NCBI GenBank assembly: GCA_023614405.1
Contig: CM042689.1
Location: 275,845,533-275,909,532 of the forward strand
Origin: Avena insularis
Lineage: Eukaryota; Streptophyta; Magnoliopsida; Poales; Poaceae
DNA length: 64,000 nt
Direction: 5' to 3'
The position numbers were made by a program, and so were the translations under genes. Position 1 is the first letter of the stretch, and each line of letters opens with the position of its first letter. Under the pieces are notes generated by a model. That model was not told where the DNA came from, searched no databases, and was given only the letters and a program-made list of their open reading frames with translations. Of this stretch, positions 47,777-59,558 are shown piece by piece.

Positions 47777-48467
47777 TTGTGTTGCCTATAGGATTTGTAA
47801 ACCTAGGATTGGACAAAAACCCTTAGAAAAATAGGAGTTGAATTTGTTCCAAAACTTATTTACAAACAATCTTGTAAACTCTTTCCTCAACCATTTTAGT
47901 TTTGATTCTACATCTCTTCTATTTCAACTTGATGGAAAAACCTACCCCATGGCCAAAGACTACACCATGTGTAAAGGACTTCATCAACTCTAATGACTTC
48001 AACTTCTTCAACTCTAATGACTTCAACATCTTCAGCATATTCATCAAGGACCTCAACCTTGGATACCACTAAGGACTACAAGTGAGACAAGGAAATCTTG
48101 CTCAAGATATGGAGACTAAGGAAATGGAAAATTAGAAGGAGTTCACTTCACTTGAAGTTTTTGTGGCCAAAAGTTTTCCCAAGGAAACCATGATCTCATG
48201 CAAGAAGAATCAACCAAAAAGGAGGATGGAAAGATCACAAGTAAACCCTATAGATGGACTACCATATTTTAGTTAAGTCAAACCCACCAACTTATGTGGT
48301 GTAACAAAAATATTTTGTTGCCTAAGTATGTGCTTGAACTTTGTTGTTTGAGTGAAAAGTTGTTTGTGATTGATTACACCTTGTTTGTGTGAATTGTGAT
48401 GTGTGTGATTAGAATTATTTCCTTAGAAAATCTCTTGCCTATTCTAATCTCCATCTAACCCAAACAG

Positions 48468-49526
48468 ATGACTACTCCAAGAGACTCCAACATCAAGGTT
48501 GATGACACCAACACCAACCAAGAGGTCAACATGGAGGAACTCATATCAACCCAAAACCAGTTGAACCAAATGACAGCTCAATTCATAGCCAACACCAGTG
48601 TGGAAGGTCCAACCCTGCAACGATTTTTGGAAGACCAAGCTGAAATGTTGCATAAGGTGACAGACCAAATGCTCAACATGGAGAGCAACTTTTCCAAAGA
48701 CAAGGATGTTATTCTAAAAGGAGCCAAAGCTTGCAATATTTGTGGAGACAAAGATCACACTACTAAGGAGCATGGAGATCAATGCCCTAACTGTGAAGAG
48801 AAACATCCTGTTGGCCAATGTCCCACCTCACAAGCTACTTGCTACCTATGTGAAGGAAACAACCATGTCCCTATCCAATGCCCCATCTATTCCATAGTTG
48901 AACAAAGGAAACAAGGTGGAGTGCAACAAACAATTGCAAACTATCAAGAAGGATCCAAGTCTACCAAGAAGAATGATGACAAAGGAAAAGCTCCACTCAT
49001 ACCTCCATGCAATACAACCCAATTCAAAGGACCAAAGAAGAGGCATATGAATTATCCAAAGAGCAATAGAAGGTCCAAGAAACATGTAGACATTCCTACC
49101 TACCATATAACATATGAACAACATGAACTAAATGCACTCCTAGCTTTGGAGAAACCCAAAAAGAAAAAGAAGGACAAAATCCATGTGCAATGCCATCATT
49201 GTAAAGAAATGGGACACTATTCCAGTGAATGTCCAGAGAAGCAAAAGTATAAAGAGATTGGCCAAGTATGGTGCAACAACTACAAAGGACTAGGCCATTA
49301 TGCAGCAACTTGTCCACAAGAGACACGTGAAGAACTCAAAGTTATCATATGTTTCAATTGCAAAGGACCAGGACATTATGCAAGCAATTGTCCAGAAAAG
49401 ATGAAGAACAAGATAAACAAGCCTGATCTCAGCCTTGTCACATGTGCCAAGTGTGGAAACAAAGGACACAATGCAGATGTTTGCCCAGAGAAGTTTCCCC
49501 AGGACCCCAAGCAAGCCAATATGTAA
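48468..49526 (+). CDS. Retrotransposon-encoded multi-CCHC zinc-knuckle protein, 352 aa, intact
   Basis: An uninterrupted ORF from ATG 48468 to TAA 49524-49526. Residues 1-80 are acidic/Gln-rich with a likely helical stretch (MEELISTQNQLNQMTAQF). Canonical C-X2-C-X4-H-X4-C knuckles begin at C125, C242, C295 and C326. A fifth at C269 has Tyr272 in place of the second Cys. Variants start at C89 (H97) and C106 (spacing C-X2-C-X3-H-X4-C). Basic linkers (KKRHMNYPKSNRRSKKH; KPKKKKKDK, 229-237) lie between the two clusters. Such knuckles bind single-stranded nucleic acid; a nucleocapsid-like role in packaging the element's RNA is inferred. No gag capsid core, protease or RT is visible. Typical plant Gypsy gag carries one or two knuckles, so seven is unusual. 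It is the only long undamaged ORF in the window. Confidence 0.8.
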   Translation: MTTPRDSNIKVDDTNTNQEVNMEELISTQNQLNQMTAQFIANTSVEGPTLQRFLEDQAEMLHKVTDQMLNMESNFSKDKDVILKGAKACNICGDKDHTTKEHGDQCPNCEEKHPVGQCPTSQATCYLCEGNNHVPIQCPIYSIVEQRKQGGVQQTIANYQEGSKSTKKNDDKGKAPLIPPCNTTQFKGPKKRHMNYPKSNRRSKKHVDIPTYHITYEQHELNALLALEKPKKKKKDKIHVQCHHCKEMGHYSSECPEKQKYKEIGQVWCNNYKGLGHYAATCPQETREELKVIICFNCKGPGHYASNCPEKMKNKINKPDLSLVTCAKCGNKGHNADVCPEKFPQDPKQANM

Positions 49527-49635
49527 TTTAGTTGGAAAATTTTTAAGGGTGGTAGTACCCTAGTTGTTTTTGAACCAACTTGTAACCCTAGCTTTCCCAA
49601 ATCTCGGGACGAGATTTATTTTAAGGGTGGTAGCC
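49527..49635 (+). other. Internal 3' end and polypurine-like tract of D
   Basis: Contains TCTCGGGACGAGATTT (49602-49617) and TTTTAAGGGTGGTAG just before the 3' LTR. The AAGGGTGGTAG motif also occurs at about 49544-49554, 78 bases upstream, as a second copy. It would prime plus-strand synthesis. Confidence 0.55.
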
Positions 49636-50438
49636 TGTCACATCCCAAGATTTTCCAAATCTTGTAATGTGAAAAATAAATGAATAAAATAAAACTTTGT
49701 TGAATTTCAGGGTGAGAAGAAACTTTTTGAATCTAATTGGAAACTTTCAAAACCTATTTGGATCAAATAAAAAATCCTAAAGGGATTTAAAAAGATAAAC
49801 ATTTAATAAAGGAAAAATAAAAATATTTTGAAATTACTATTTGGATTTTTTAATAAAAAGTTTTGGTTTTCAAATGAGAAGGAAGAAATTTAAATAAGGA
49901 TTATTTTATAAGCCAAATTAAAACTTGGCCAAGCCTTTGAAATAAATATTTCCATTTGATGAAAATAGCAAAGGTTTATTTAAATAAAATAATAAGGATT
50001 TAATATCCAAGTTTATTTAAAAATAAAGGTTTTACTATTTTAATTAAACACTAAAACTTGTTATTCTATTTAAAACAAGTTTTCCAAGTATTTTATATTA
50101 CCAAATAAAACCTACTGATTTGGTTTTTGAAGATATTTAGATTTCAAATGGAGATTTTAAATAAATTAAAACCTATTTGATTTAATAACTAAGGTCCATT
50201 TTATTTAATTATAAATGGACCCTAAAAATAAAAATATCATTTTTGGTCTTCGGACTTTGGTTTATGTTGTTAAACAGAACCAAATTCAATTGCAAAGTGT
50301 GATGAATGTTTGAATTGTTTTGAATGCTTGATTGTTGTTTGAATTTCAAAACAGAAAACAGAATCAGAAAAGGAAAAAGCATTCAGAAGGAAAAAATATA
50401 GAAATGGACTAAGCCCAACAACCAGCCCACTCTCTCCC
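49636..50438 (+). repeat. 3' LTR of D, first segment
   Basis: Starts TGTCACATCCCAAG and is nearly identical to 43687-44492. The few differences are single bases and T/A-run length. It is interrupted by E after CTCTCTCCC; 50434-50438 (CTCCC) is E's left TSD. Confidence 0.9.
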
Positions 50439-50986
50439 TGTAACATCCCAGATTTTGTATTAGGATGTTATTAGTGTCATGCATCATCCTTGCATCATTG
50501 CATCCTACAATTAAAAATTGAAATAAAAATCTTGACACCTAAACCTAGAAAACCCCAAATGGTGGTTGCCTTATGTGAGCACCATTGTAGAGGTCAAGTA
50601 ATGACCCCCTCTAAAAAACCTTGTAAATCATTAACTATGGCCTATGTTGACCACCTCAATTTTATGAAAATTTAGAAACAAGGTTCATCATTTTTGGACT
50701 TACTTTGCAAAAGATATTAGGGTATTACTAAAACAGAAAAAGGAAAACTGTTAAACAAAAAAAAAGAGGAAAGGGACAGCAGCTAACCTAGCTGGGCCGC
50801 TGCCACCAGCCACCCGCCCAGCGCCCAGCAAGAAGGAGCCTGCCTGCCGCATCGGCCCACTTTCCCCCCACCAGCGACCCTACCCGCTGTCATCCCTCTC
50901 CTCTCCCCAACACGAACGGGACAGAGTCCCCGTCGGCCACGACCCTCTGCCCCCCCCGTGTCCGGCCAAGACTCCCCCAGGCCGTG

Positions 50987-50994
50987 TATATATG
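50987..50994 (+). promoter_or_regulatory. TATA box of solo LTR E
   Basis: GTGTATATATGC follows a C-rich stretch and precedes CCTCCGTTCCCAAG and GAAACCCTAAAAC, a plant core-promoter layout. Confidence 0.55.
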
Positions 50995-52934
50995 CTCAGC
51001 CGCATGACCACCTCCTCCGTTCCCAAGCTCGCGAAACCCTAAAACTTTCCCCAGTTCCGCTGGTACAAGCCGCCGCCGACCAGGTGAGTTGAGTCAATGC
51101 CGAGCTTCCCCTCTCCCTGTTCTTCTCCCTGGGATGATCCCTACGCTCGACTGGTTCGTCTCACCTGCCTTGCCCTTTGTCTGCCGCAGCGTGCCATCGC
51201 CAATCGCTCGCCGGAGCTGCGGGAGAGAAGCTGCCAGCGCCACCGTTAGAGGAAGAGGGGGCCGAAATCAAGGCGACAGACGGGACCGCGAGGAGGAGAC
51301 GATCACCAGCGGCAGATCCTTCTTCCTCGAAGTGCACCCGAGCGCCGCCGCCGTCGCCACCGACACCGCCGCCGCCCACCGCCACCGTCGTCGCAACTGT
51401 AAGTCGCCGAGCCACCTCCTCCGTTCGATCTTCGATCTGTGGCTCGGATTAGTTCTTGACCCGAAGGGGTATGCTCCAATCGCACGCCGCCGCGTGGCTG
51501 CCACGTCGGCTCGCCGTTTCACCGCACCGTGCTGCGCCGCGTCACCCCCTGTTGCCAGCTGGGCCAGTTAGGAGCTGCCACTTGGCAAGCTCTTTTAAGA
51601 GGAGCTTAGATCTGTTTGCAGATTTGATTTTAAACTTGCAAAATTCATATAAAATTGAATATTTGGCCAAATTTAGCTTATAATATACCGTTGGATTCCT
51701 AATTTTATGTAGAATCCAAATCTGTAATAATATTGCAGGTTTGCAGTAATGTTTTAGGTGTAGATTTTAATCATTAGATTAGAGAGTTTAATCTATAGAA
51801 AAATAATTGAAATACTATTTTATTTGATTCTTGTTGCAATAATTTTTGTTTCCACAATACCTACTGATCCAAATCTTTAAGCTTTGCTTAGGATTATTAG
51901 ATCTAACTTGGGGGCTATTTAGATGGTTTGATCTCCTATAATCCCAGGAATTGTTTTAGTGATTCAAATTAGATCTAAACCCTTGGGAAAATCAATCCTA
52001 GTGACACCCTTACACTATCACAACACTAACTTGCTACCTTGATCAATTTAACCAACCTTGCATAAATTACCATGTTGCATGCATGCATGATATTCTTTGT
52101 GATATGCTTTGAGCGAGTTGTGATCGGATCTATGTTTGTGATTTGTTAGATTGCTCGGAGTGCGCTAAGGAGTGCTATTGTGTAGAGTGCTGCTCGGATC
52201 AAGGCAAGTTGCACCACTTGTTCATATTATCGTCCCAGTTTTGATTCTATGCATGTGATCTTCAAAATTCTGTAGTATGCATGTGTAGGATGTTCTAGTA
52301 GAATTTTTCCTTAGTATTATTTTGCAAGTGCGATGATTTTGTAGTATGCCATGAGTAGCTCTATACTTAGGATTTTCCCTCCTAATAGGTTACCCCTGTT
52401 TTTCTAAGTATTGCTTGCTATGCTATATATACAAAGTACCGTTGGGGGGTTCGAAAGACAAAGAATTTTTCTAAGTATAAAGGCTCTCTAGAATGGTTGT
52501 CGGGTCAACGAGTGAGATTTTGGTGGAGGACGGCCGCCCAGGAATCAAATAAGTCTGCCATGTTTCAGAATTCAGAAGCTTCTAGTGCAACCACAATACA
52601 TTATGGGGTCTGTCTTGGCCTAGTACTTAGTGGGAAACCTCACCTGGGTACCAACATTTGGAGGTTCTTGGCACGGTTGGATCCGGAAGGTAGAGGGGCT
52701 ACTAAGGGAAAGCCTCGCCATGGTCTTGTCTGTAAAAAGGACTTGATCGTGGATTGTGGGTAAAGTGCACAAACTCTTGAGAGTATTGCAATCTGATCGA
52801 TTAGCCGTGTTCACGGAAACAGAACAACATTGAGCATCTGAAGGATGGAGCCTTTGAAGGATCTTCCTCTCTCTTTTATAAAACAAAGTTTTGAAACCCC
52901 ATGGCGTGCGTAATATCGCTAATGGGTGGGAATT

Positions 52935-53028
52935 TGGGAACTTGGTGTGTAATATCCAAGTGACGCTTGGTGCGTAATATCCAAGTGTTTGGTTGTTTGG
53001 ACACTTGGTGCGTAATATCCTCGTGTGC
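52935..53028 (+). repeat. Short tandem repeats in LTR E
   Basis: CTTGGTGTGTAATATCCAAG, CTTGGTGCGTAATATCCAAG and CTTGGTGCGTAATATCCTCG follow each other with variable spacers. Each of the first two is itself nearly palindromic at its ends (CTTGG...CCAAG). The position corresponds to the 49-bp array of D's LTR. Confidence 0.75.
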
Positions 53029-53508
53029 CACTCGACCTTATTTTATCCAAGAAAATGTTTACAAAGTAGGACAATCCTCTCTTCTTCTCTCTACTTAAGA
53101 AAACTAGCTTTGAGCAAATAAACTCTACAGCCTATAGCAGCCTTGCATGTAGAGATAGTCTTTTCTCTCCTTGGTGTAATTTGCCAATACATTCAAAGTA
53201 TTGACCCAACTTGTTGGATGCACGTCTTATGTGCAGAATCCGAAGATTGAAAGGTGCGTAGGGATCGCGGGTCTACACTCGACAAGCCTGGGCGTTGATG
53301 GGCTCATGCTGCTTTTATGTTTCCGCTGTTATTTGAGCTAGCATAATGCTAAGCAATTTTGTAATAATTACATACTCTGGATTCTCCGTGTAATAAAGAC
53401 TTTGTGTTTTACATGATATTTCATCGACTGTGAGTGCTAGCTATTGATCCAGGGACTAGCATGTTAATCACAGGGACTTAGGATCCTTACCGATCCGAGG
53501 TCACTACA

Positions 53509-56426
53509 CTCCCTTCCGAAGAAAACGTTTCGCACTCAATTTTTAACCCGCGCAGACACTAACCGGTGGACCCTTCTCCCTTTCTTCCTTTCTCGCTGAC
53601 AAGCATGCCCCACACTGCCCTGTCATCGTCTTCCTCGCGCAGACCTCGCCCTGCCGTTGCAGACTAGAAACATCGGCGTTGATTGCGCGTTGATGAAGCT
53701 TTGATTCCTTCCAGTAACCGCACCCATTTAACCGCCCGTGGCCTCTCTCTCATTTCCCCTAGAAAGCTCCCTCTCTCTGCCCCTAGGCCGTCGTAATTTC
53801 GAGTCGCACCCCCACTGCTCCGACGAGCATCTCCAGTCAATTCCGGCGAACCACTGCCGCCCCTTGCCTTCCCAAGCACACGGGTACATTCCCCAGACCT
53901 AGACGCTTGTCCCTGTACCTCCCATTCAACCGCGGGCGCCCCAGAATGTCGGCAACCATCTCGACTGAGCGTCGCCGCGTCTGCTTCCTTCTCCGGCGAC
54001 ACCCCCTGGTAAGCCCAGACCGCCCGAGCTCTCTCAGTGATGCTCTCACATTCCCCATACTCGTACGCGTCTAACCACACCCTTGTTTTGCCTCAACACG
54101 ATCTGTAGCCTCGCCCCCGACAACGACCAGAGCCGCCTGACGCCGTCCTTGACTCCGGTGAGGAATTCTGACGGATCCTGAGCGCCCCTCGCCTCCTCGC
54201 AACTACGTTGAGCATCGCCACGATTCCCTGAGCACTGTGAGCATCCTTGTTTCCTCTATTTCTTCCTGTAACCGCCGTTAGCTCATCGTCCGACCGTGCG
54301 CCGCCACCCACCGCCGTCAGCGCCGCTCGTGTTTGGTCAAGCCAACCAGCACCTTTAGATTTCCATCTGACGGACACGATAGATTCATTTAACGAAAAGG
54401 TATGGGCTAGTCTGAGCCGTGCGATCTGCTTAGATCCAACGGACATAGTCGCGCGATCCGAGCGAACCGGTATTGACCAGTAGCATTGCGCCGCGTGGCA
54501 CCAGTTTGTTTAAAACAGAAATTTGAAATCAGATTTAGATGCAGATTTGAAACCCTTGTAACTTTTGATCCACACGTCCAAAATTTGCAAACTTTATATC
54601 AATGGAATCAGTGGAACAAGACCTAGCCAACCATGCAATTTTTTTAGTAAAAAGATTTTGGTAAAATGTTTGTTTTTGCAGAAACATTTGTATGCTTGTT
54701 TAGGATATAAAAATTATTCCAAAATGATTGTTAGGTTGAAATCTTTGAAAATTGGTTTGTTGTGAACCTACTGACCCTAGGAACCAACCTATGGATTTAA
54801 AAATGTATTTGGTGAAGAATAGGATTGAATAATAGAGTTAGCCCATTTCTAGCCAAATAAAAATATTGAATTTGCTATGAAAATGATTTGGAGTAAAAAC
54901 TTTGGGAAAATGATTTGAATCAAACCTACTGACCCTAAACACCAAGTTTTGTGATTTAACAACTTGTTTGGTGAACAATATAAAATGGTTGCTTCACTAA
55001 AAGTATTTTCCAACACATGAAATAATGATTGGATTTGAAAAATGGTTTTAGACAAAAACCCTTTTACAAATGACTTTGCCACTTTAGAAAATGACCACTT
55101 TGAACCTTACATATATAGAACCTAGTAGAGACCACCTTGGCAAATAAAACTATCTTTTGCATGCTTGCATGCATGACTAGTTTCTAATATTCTATGTGTG
55201 TGTTTGATTGTTTGATTATTGGTTGGAATGCTAGTTGATATTGTGTTTGCTTGATTGATTTGTAGTGAAGTTAGAAAAGTGTGAAACTAGCAAGATCAAG
55301 AAGTGAACCAACATTCCCTACCAAAAAGGCAAGTTACACTATCATCTTAAGTCTTACTATTTTCATTATACTTAGTGGATTTTGAAACATGCATGAAAAG
55401 AATTTCTATACTTATGCTATGCTAAATCCTAATAGGATACCTTAAATATTCCTTAGTGAAAACAATGTAGTTGTAAAATGCTTAGCCATGCTAAATATTT
55501 TGAGAAGAGATACATGTTGAGATTTTATGAAGTTGAGAAAAGACTTGTGTTTTATATAATAAAACAAGGACTCAATGAACCACCTGGGTGGACAAGGATA
55601 CTTTGAGTTTTGGATAAGGTGGCAACAAAAGGAACCATGTCTATGGCAATCTCTTTGTGTTGTGCACCAAAAGAAAACCACCCAGGAACTTAGAGATTGA
55701 ACATGTTTCTCCAATTGTGGCTTTCCTGTACAACCACATGCTACATATGGCTCTGGCTTGGTCAACTACATTGGGAAGACCCATGCATTGTCTTCAGGTT
55801 ACTGAAAATGAGGGAACTCGGAACCCTACATGGGTGCCTGAAGACAAGCTAGCAATGATGTATGGGAGGACCCTCTGGAAAGACTTCGTCACATTCTCAA
55901 TCTGCCAGTACTCCATCTTGGTGAGTACCTATCCAGCGGCCACTGGTGGCAACAAGATGAGATTGTGTCATGTGGGTAAAGTGTACAACTTTTGCAGAAG
56001 ATAAAAATTCTAAGTACTTAGCCGTGTCCCCGGTTATGGACAATACTGAGCAACTAAAGCTTGAAGCTATGGGAAATCTCGACATTCCAATTTCTAAAAG
56101 AAAAACTTTTAAGTGACAACAAAAGACTTGAAGCACTTGGGGATTTACCAAGGATCTCAAGAGATTTGATAAAAACTTGAAGCACTTGGGGATTTACCAA
56201 GGAGCTCAAGAGATTTTGATAAAACCTTGAAGTACTTGGGGTGTACCAAGGAGCTCAAGAGATTTTGACAAAGACACTTGGTGGATTCCAAGGAGTTCAG
56301 AAAGAGGTGAAAAAAGATCAAAACCCTTTTTGAAAAGATAGGATAAATTATTGCTTTCTGCAAATGAGCCTAAAACCCTACTTAGCCAAATATGCATGTA
56401 ATGATAGGATCCACTTATATTCTACA
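53509..56426 (+). repeat. 3' LTR of D, second segment
   Basis: Resumes with TSD CTCCC and runs collinear with 44492-47395 of the 5' LTR. The core-promoter region (about 53614-53675) differs as a block. It is cut at 56426 by Copia element F; bases 56422-56426 (CTACA) are F's left TSD, and the 5' LTR shows the empty site TCTACATAGTAG at 47390. The remainder should lie right of the window. Confidence 0.9.
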
Positions 56427-58369
56427 TGTTGGAGATATGCCCTAGAGGCAATAATAAATGTAGTTATTATTATATCTTTGTGTTTATGATAAATGTTTAC
56501 ATTCATGCTATAATAGTATTAACAAGGAAACATTAATACTTGTGTGATTTGTAAACTAAAATAGAGTCCCTAGTAAAGCCTCTTTATAATACTAGCTTGT
56601 TGGTTAATAAATGATTGTGGTTTCCCTATCATGAACATTGAGATGTTATTAACAACAAGATCATATCGTTAGGAGAATGATATGGTGGACATACTCCTAT
56701 AGATAAGCGTAGCATAAAGATCAAGTCATTTTAATAGTTCAATTGCTATATGCTTTCTGATACATAGTAACCTAATTCCTTCGACCATGAGATCATGCAT
56801 ATCACCTTTACCGGATGGATGCTTTGATGACATCAAACACCACACCGTAACTGGGTGGCTATAAAGGTGGCATTGAGTGTTCAGAAAGTATTTGTTGAGA
56901 CACATGGATCAAGAGTGGGATTTGTCCATCCATATGACGGATAGATATACTCTAGGCCCTCTCGGTGAAATGTCATCCAATTAGCTTGCAAGCGTGTGAC
57001 TGGCTCACAAGGGATCACATATCACGGGAACAAGAAAAGAGTACTTATCAGTAACGAGGTTGAACTAGGTATGCAGAGATACCGACGATCATAACCTCGG
57101 ATAAGTAAACTATCGTGAGACAAAGGGAAATTGGTATCGTGTGTAAGTGGTTCATTCGATCACAAAGTAATCGTAGAAATATGTGGGAGCCATATGAATT
57201 TCCAGATTCCTCTATTGGTTATTGTTCGGAGAAGTGTCTCGATCATGTCCGCATAATTCATGAACCGTAGGGAGACACACTTAAGGATTCGACGTTGTTT
57301 GAGTAGTTATGGAATGATGAGAAAGAGACCGAATGTTGTTCAGAGTCTCGGATGGGATCCGGGATATCACGAGGAGATCCGGAATGGTCCGGAGAATAAG
57401 ATTCATATAAGGAAATTCCTATTTCGGAGTTGGAGAATGGTTCCAGTGTTTTCATCGGGAATGTTCTAGAAGGTTCCGGAATATCCGGCACTCCGGAGGG
57501 GAAGGGTACATGAATGTGTCATACCAAGTTGGAATGATTGCATCATGTACTAAGTGTCATCGCTGAACAAAATAAAGGGTTTAATCAAATCCTAGTTTGA
57601 AAAGTCAAACGCCAATTTGAAAAGTCAAACGGCTATTTTGGGAAGTGGAGGGGAAGGTGGAAACCGAGTTGGGGAGGAGTTCCTCCACCGCCGCCCCTTG
57701 AAACCGAGTTGGGAGGAGTTCCTCCTCCACCGCCGCCCCTTGAAATCGAAAGGAGGGAGGACTCCCTCCCGGAGCGGCCCCTCCACCTATATAAGGAGGG
57801 GCAGGGCTGCCCCTCCTAGCACACAAGATCTCCACCCAAAACCCTAGCCCCGGCACCGCCACCTCCTGCTGCCATCGCCGCCGCCTAGGGCAAACCGCCG
57901 CCGCCTAGCTAAACCCTCGCTGACGGCTTGCCCCCCTTGGTGTGTCTAAACCCTAGATCACCGAGGGCTCTCTCATAGTCCACCATACTCACTCCGTCTT
58001 AAGGCGAAGCCCTGCGAGATCTCCCCTCTACTTCCGATACCACGCCGTTGTGCTGCCGGAATCGCGAGGAGAGTGCTACAACCTCTGCTGCCTACTGGAA
58101 CAAGGGAGAGGAAGGTCTTACCGAGTCTAACGGTGACCGATCATGGAGCGCCTTACCGAACGCAGCGCCGGAAGGATTGTCTACGCGATCTTGAGATCAG
58201 GAAGAGTACGACTACATCACCCACGAGAATCCGCTCTCGTTAAACACTTTGGAATCTTCGAGGGTGAGTTATTCCATCGACTCGTTGCTACAATCTAGTA
58301 GATAGATCTTGGCTTGTTTGTTTGTATGCGATAGAATTTTTTTTGTTTTCCATGCTACGAAACCCTACA
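56427..58369 (+). repeat. 5' LTR of Copia element F
   Basis: 1943 bp, TG...CA. TATA box TATATAAGG at 57788-57796. Upstream of it, near 57685-57745, a segment containing CCACCGCCGCCCCTTGAAA is tandemly duplicated with a period of about 42 bp; the 8114 element lacks it. Confidence 0.92.
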
Positions 58370-58370
58370 G

Positions 58371-58383
58371 TGGTATCAGAGCC
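58371..58383 (+). other. Primer-binding site of Copia element F
   Basis: TGGTATCAGAGCC one base after the LTR end CCCTACA. Confidence 0.9.
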
Positions 58384-59558
58384 GTGTCTATATGTAGATC
58401 TGTTGCACGAGTAGAACACAATGGTCATTGTGGGCGTTGATGCTTTTATTGTCGATTGCTTCTTGTGTACTTTGCATCTTATGGATGTTGGGATGAAGCG
58501 GCCCGGGCTAACCTTACATGACATCGTTCATGAGACTTGCTCCATGCTTGACATGCAACTTGTATTGCATAAGTGGCTTTGCGGGTGCCTGTTTCTCCCA
58601 GCATAGTTAAGATTCAATTTACAACGGGTGATTGTCAATACTAGTATCAATGTTGTGGTTCATGTTCGTAAGTTAGAACGACACTTATTGAAAGCCCCAA
58701 ACCACGTAAAACATGCAAAGAAAGTAGAGGCGTCTAACTTTGTTTTGCAGGGGTCTGCTGTGATGTGATATGGCCATGATTGTGATTATATTTGATGTAT
58801 GCAATGTTCCTTATTGTAAGTTGGCAACCGGCAGGAGCCATATGGTTGTCTTTAATTTATGTTAAGACCCGCCTGTCTATTCAAAGTAGTTGTAATAGTT
58901 GAAGCCGGTGGACGACAACCATGGAGAAGCGTCATTGACCTTGATGCAATGCCGGTGATGATGGAGATCATGTTCGTGCTTGAAGATGGAGATCGGAAGC
59001 ACAAAGAAGAAAGGCCATATCATATCACATATTATGAATTGCATGTGATGTTAATCCTTTATGCATCTTGTATTTCTTAGTTAACGACGGTAGCATTATA
59101 AGATGATCCCTCATGCACATGAATTTCAAGTCATAAAGTGTTCACCCTTAGTTAGCACCGTTGCTAAATCTTGTTGTTTCGAAGCACCACGTGATGATCG
59201 GGTGTGTTAGATTCCGCAAGTGTATACAACGTAAGCAAGCCAGATTTTCTCATGCGGAAGCTAAGGTTTGATCTTGACGAGCCGAGCATGTACAGACATG
59301 GTCTCGGAACATGGATCACCGAAAGGTAAAGCATGAATCATATAGAAGATATGATGAACATGTCGATTGTTCGCCATTAAAACTACATCAACTCTCATGA
59401 TGATCGGTGTTGATGTGGTGGATTTGGTTCGTGTGATCACTAAAACAATGTGAGGGATATTGTTTTGAGTGGGAGTTCACCTAGATTAATTTAACTATTA
59501 ATTAGAACTCAATTTGTCATAAACTTAGTCTAAACTATTGCAAATATGTTGTAGATCA
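58384..59558 (+). other. Untranslated leader of Copia element F
   Basis: 1.18 kb between PBS and gag start with no long open frame, collinear with 9984-11140. Confidence 0.6.

Larger units (their letters stand above)
50439..53508 (+). mobile_element. Solo LTR E of a D-related family, 3070 bp
   Basis: TGTAACATCCCAG at the left and GGTCACTACA at the right, with perfect TSD CTCCC (50434-50438 and 53509-53513). The 5' LTR of D shows the uninterrupted target, which proves the insertion. There is no internal domain. The general layout matches D's LTR: TATA box, GC-rich leader, conserved block at about 52755-52820, short tandem repeats, and AGCTATTGATCCAGGGACTA near the end. The sequence between these blocks is mostly different, so it is a sister family. 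A minor alternative to LTR recombination is a non-autonomous unit without internal domain. Confidence 0.88.
43687..56426 (+). mobile_element. Long-LTR retrotransposon D encoding a multi-zinc-knuckle protein
   Basis: The 5' LTR (43687-47761) is followed two bases later by TGGTATCAGAGCA. A 1.87 kb internal domain with one intact ORF comes next, then the 3' LTR from 49636. That LTR is interrupted by solo LTR E (50439-53508) and cut at 56426 by Copia element F. Protease, RT, RNase H and integrase are absent. The internal end (TCTCGGGACGAGATTT, 49602-49617, then TTTTAAGGGTGGTAG before the 3' LTR) resembles the pol-end/purine tract of Tekay/Del-type Gypsy elements, so D may be an internally deleted member of that group. 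That assignment is inference. Confidence 0.85.
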
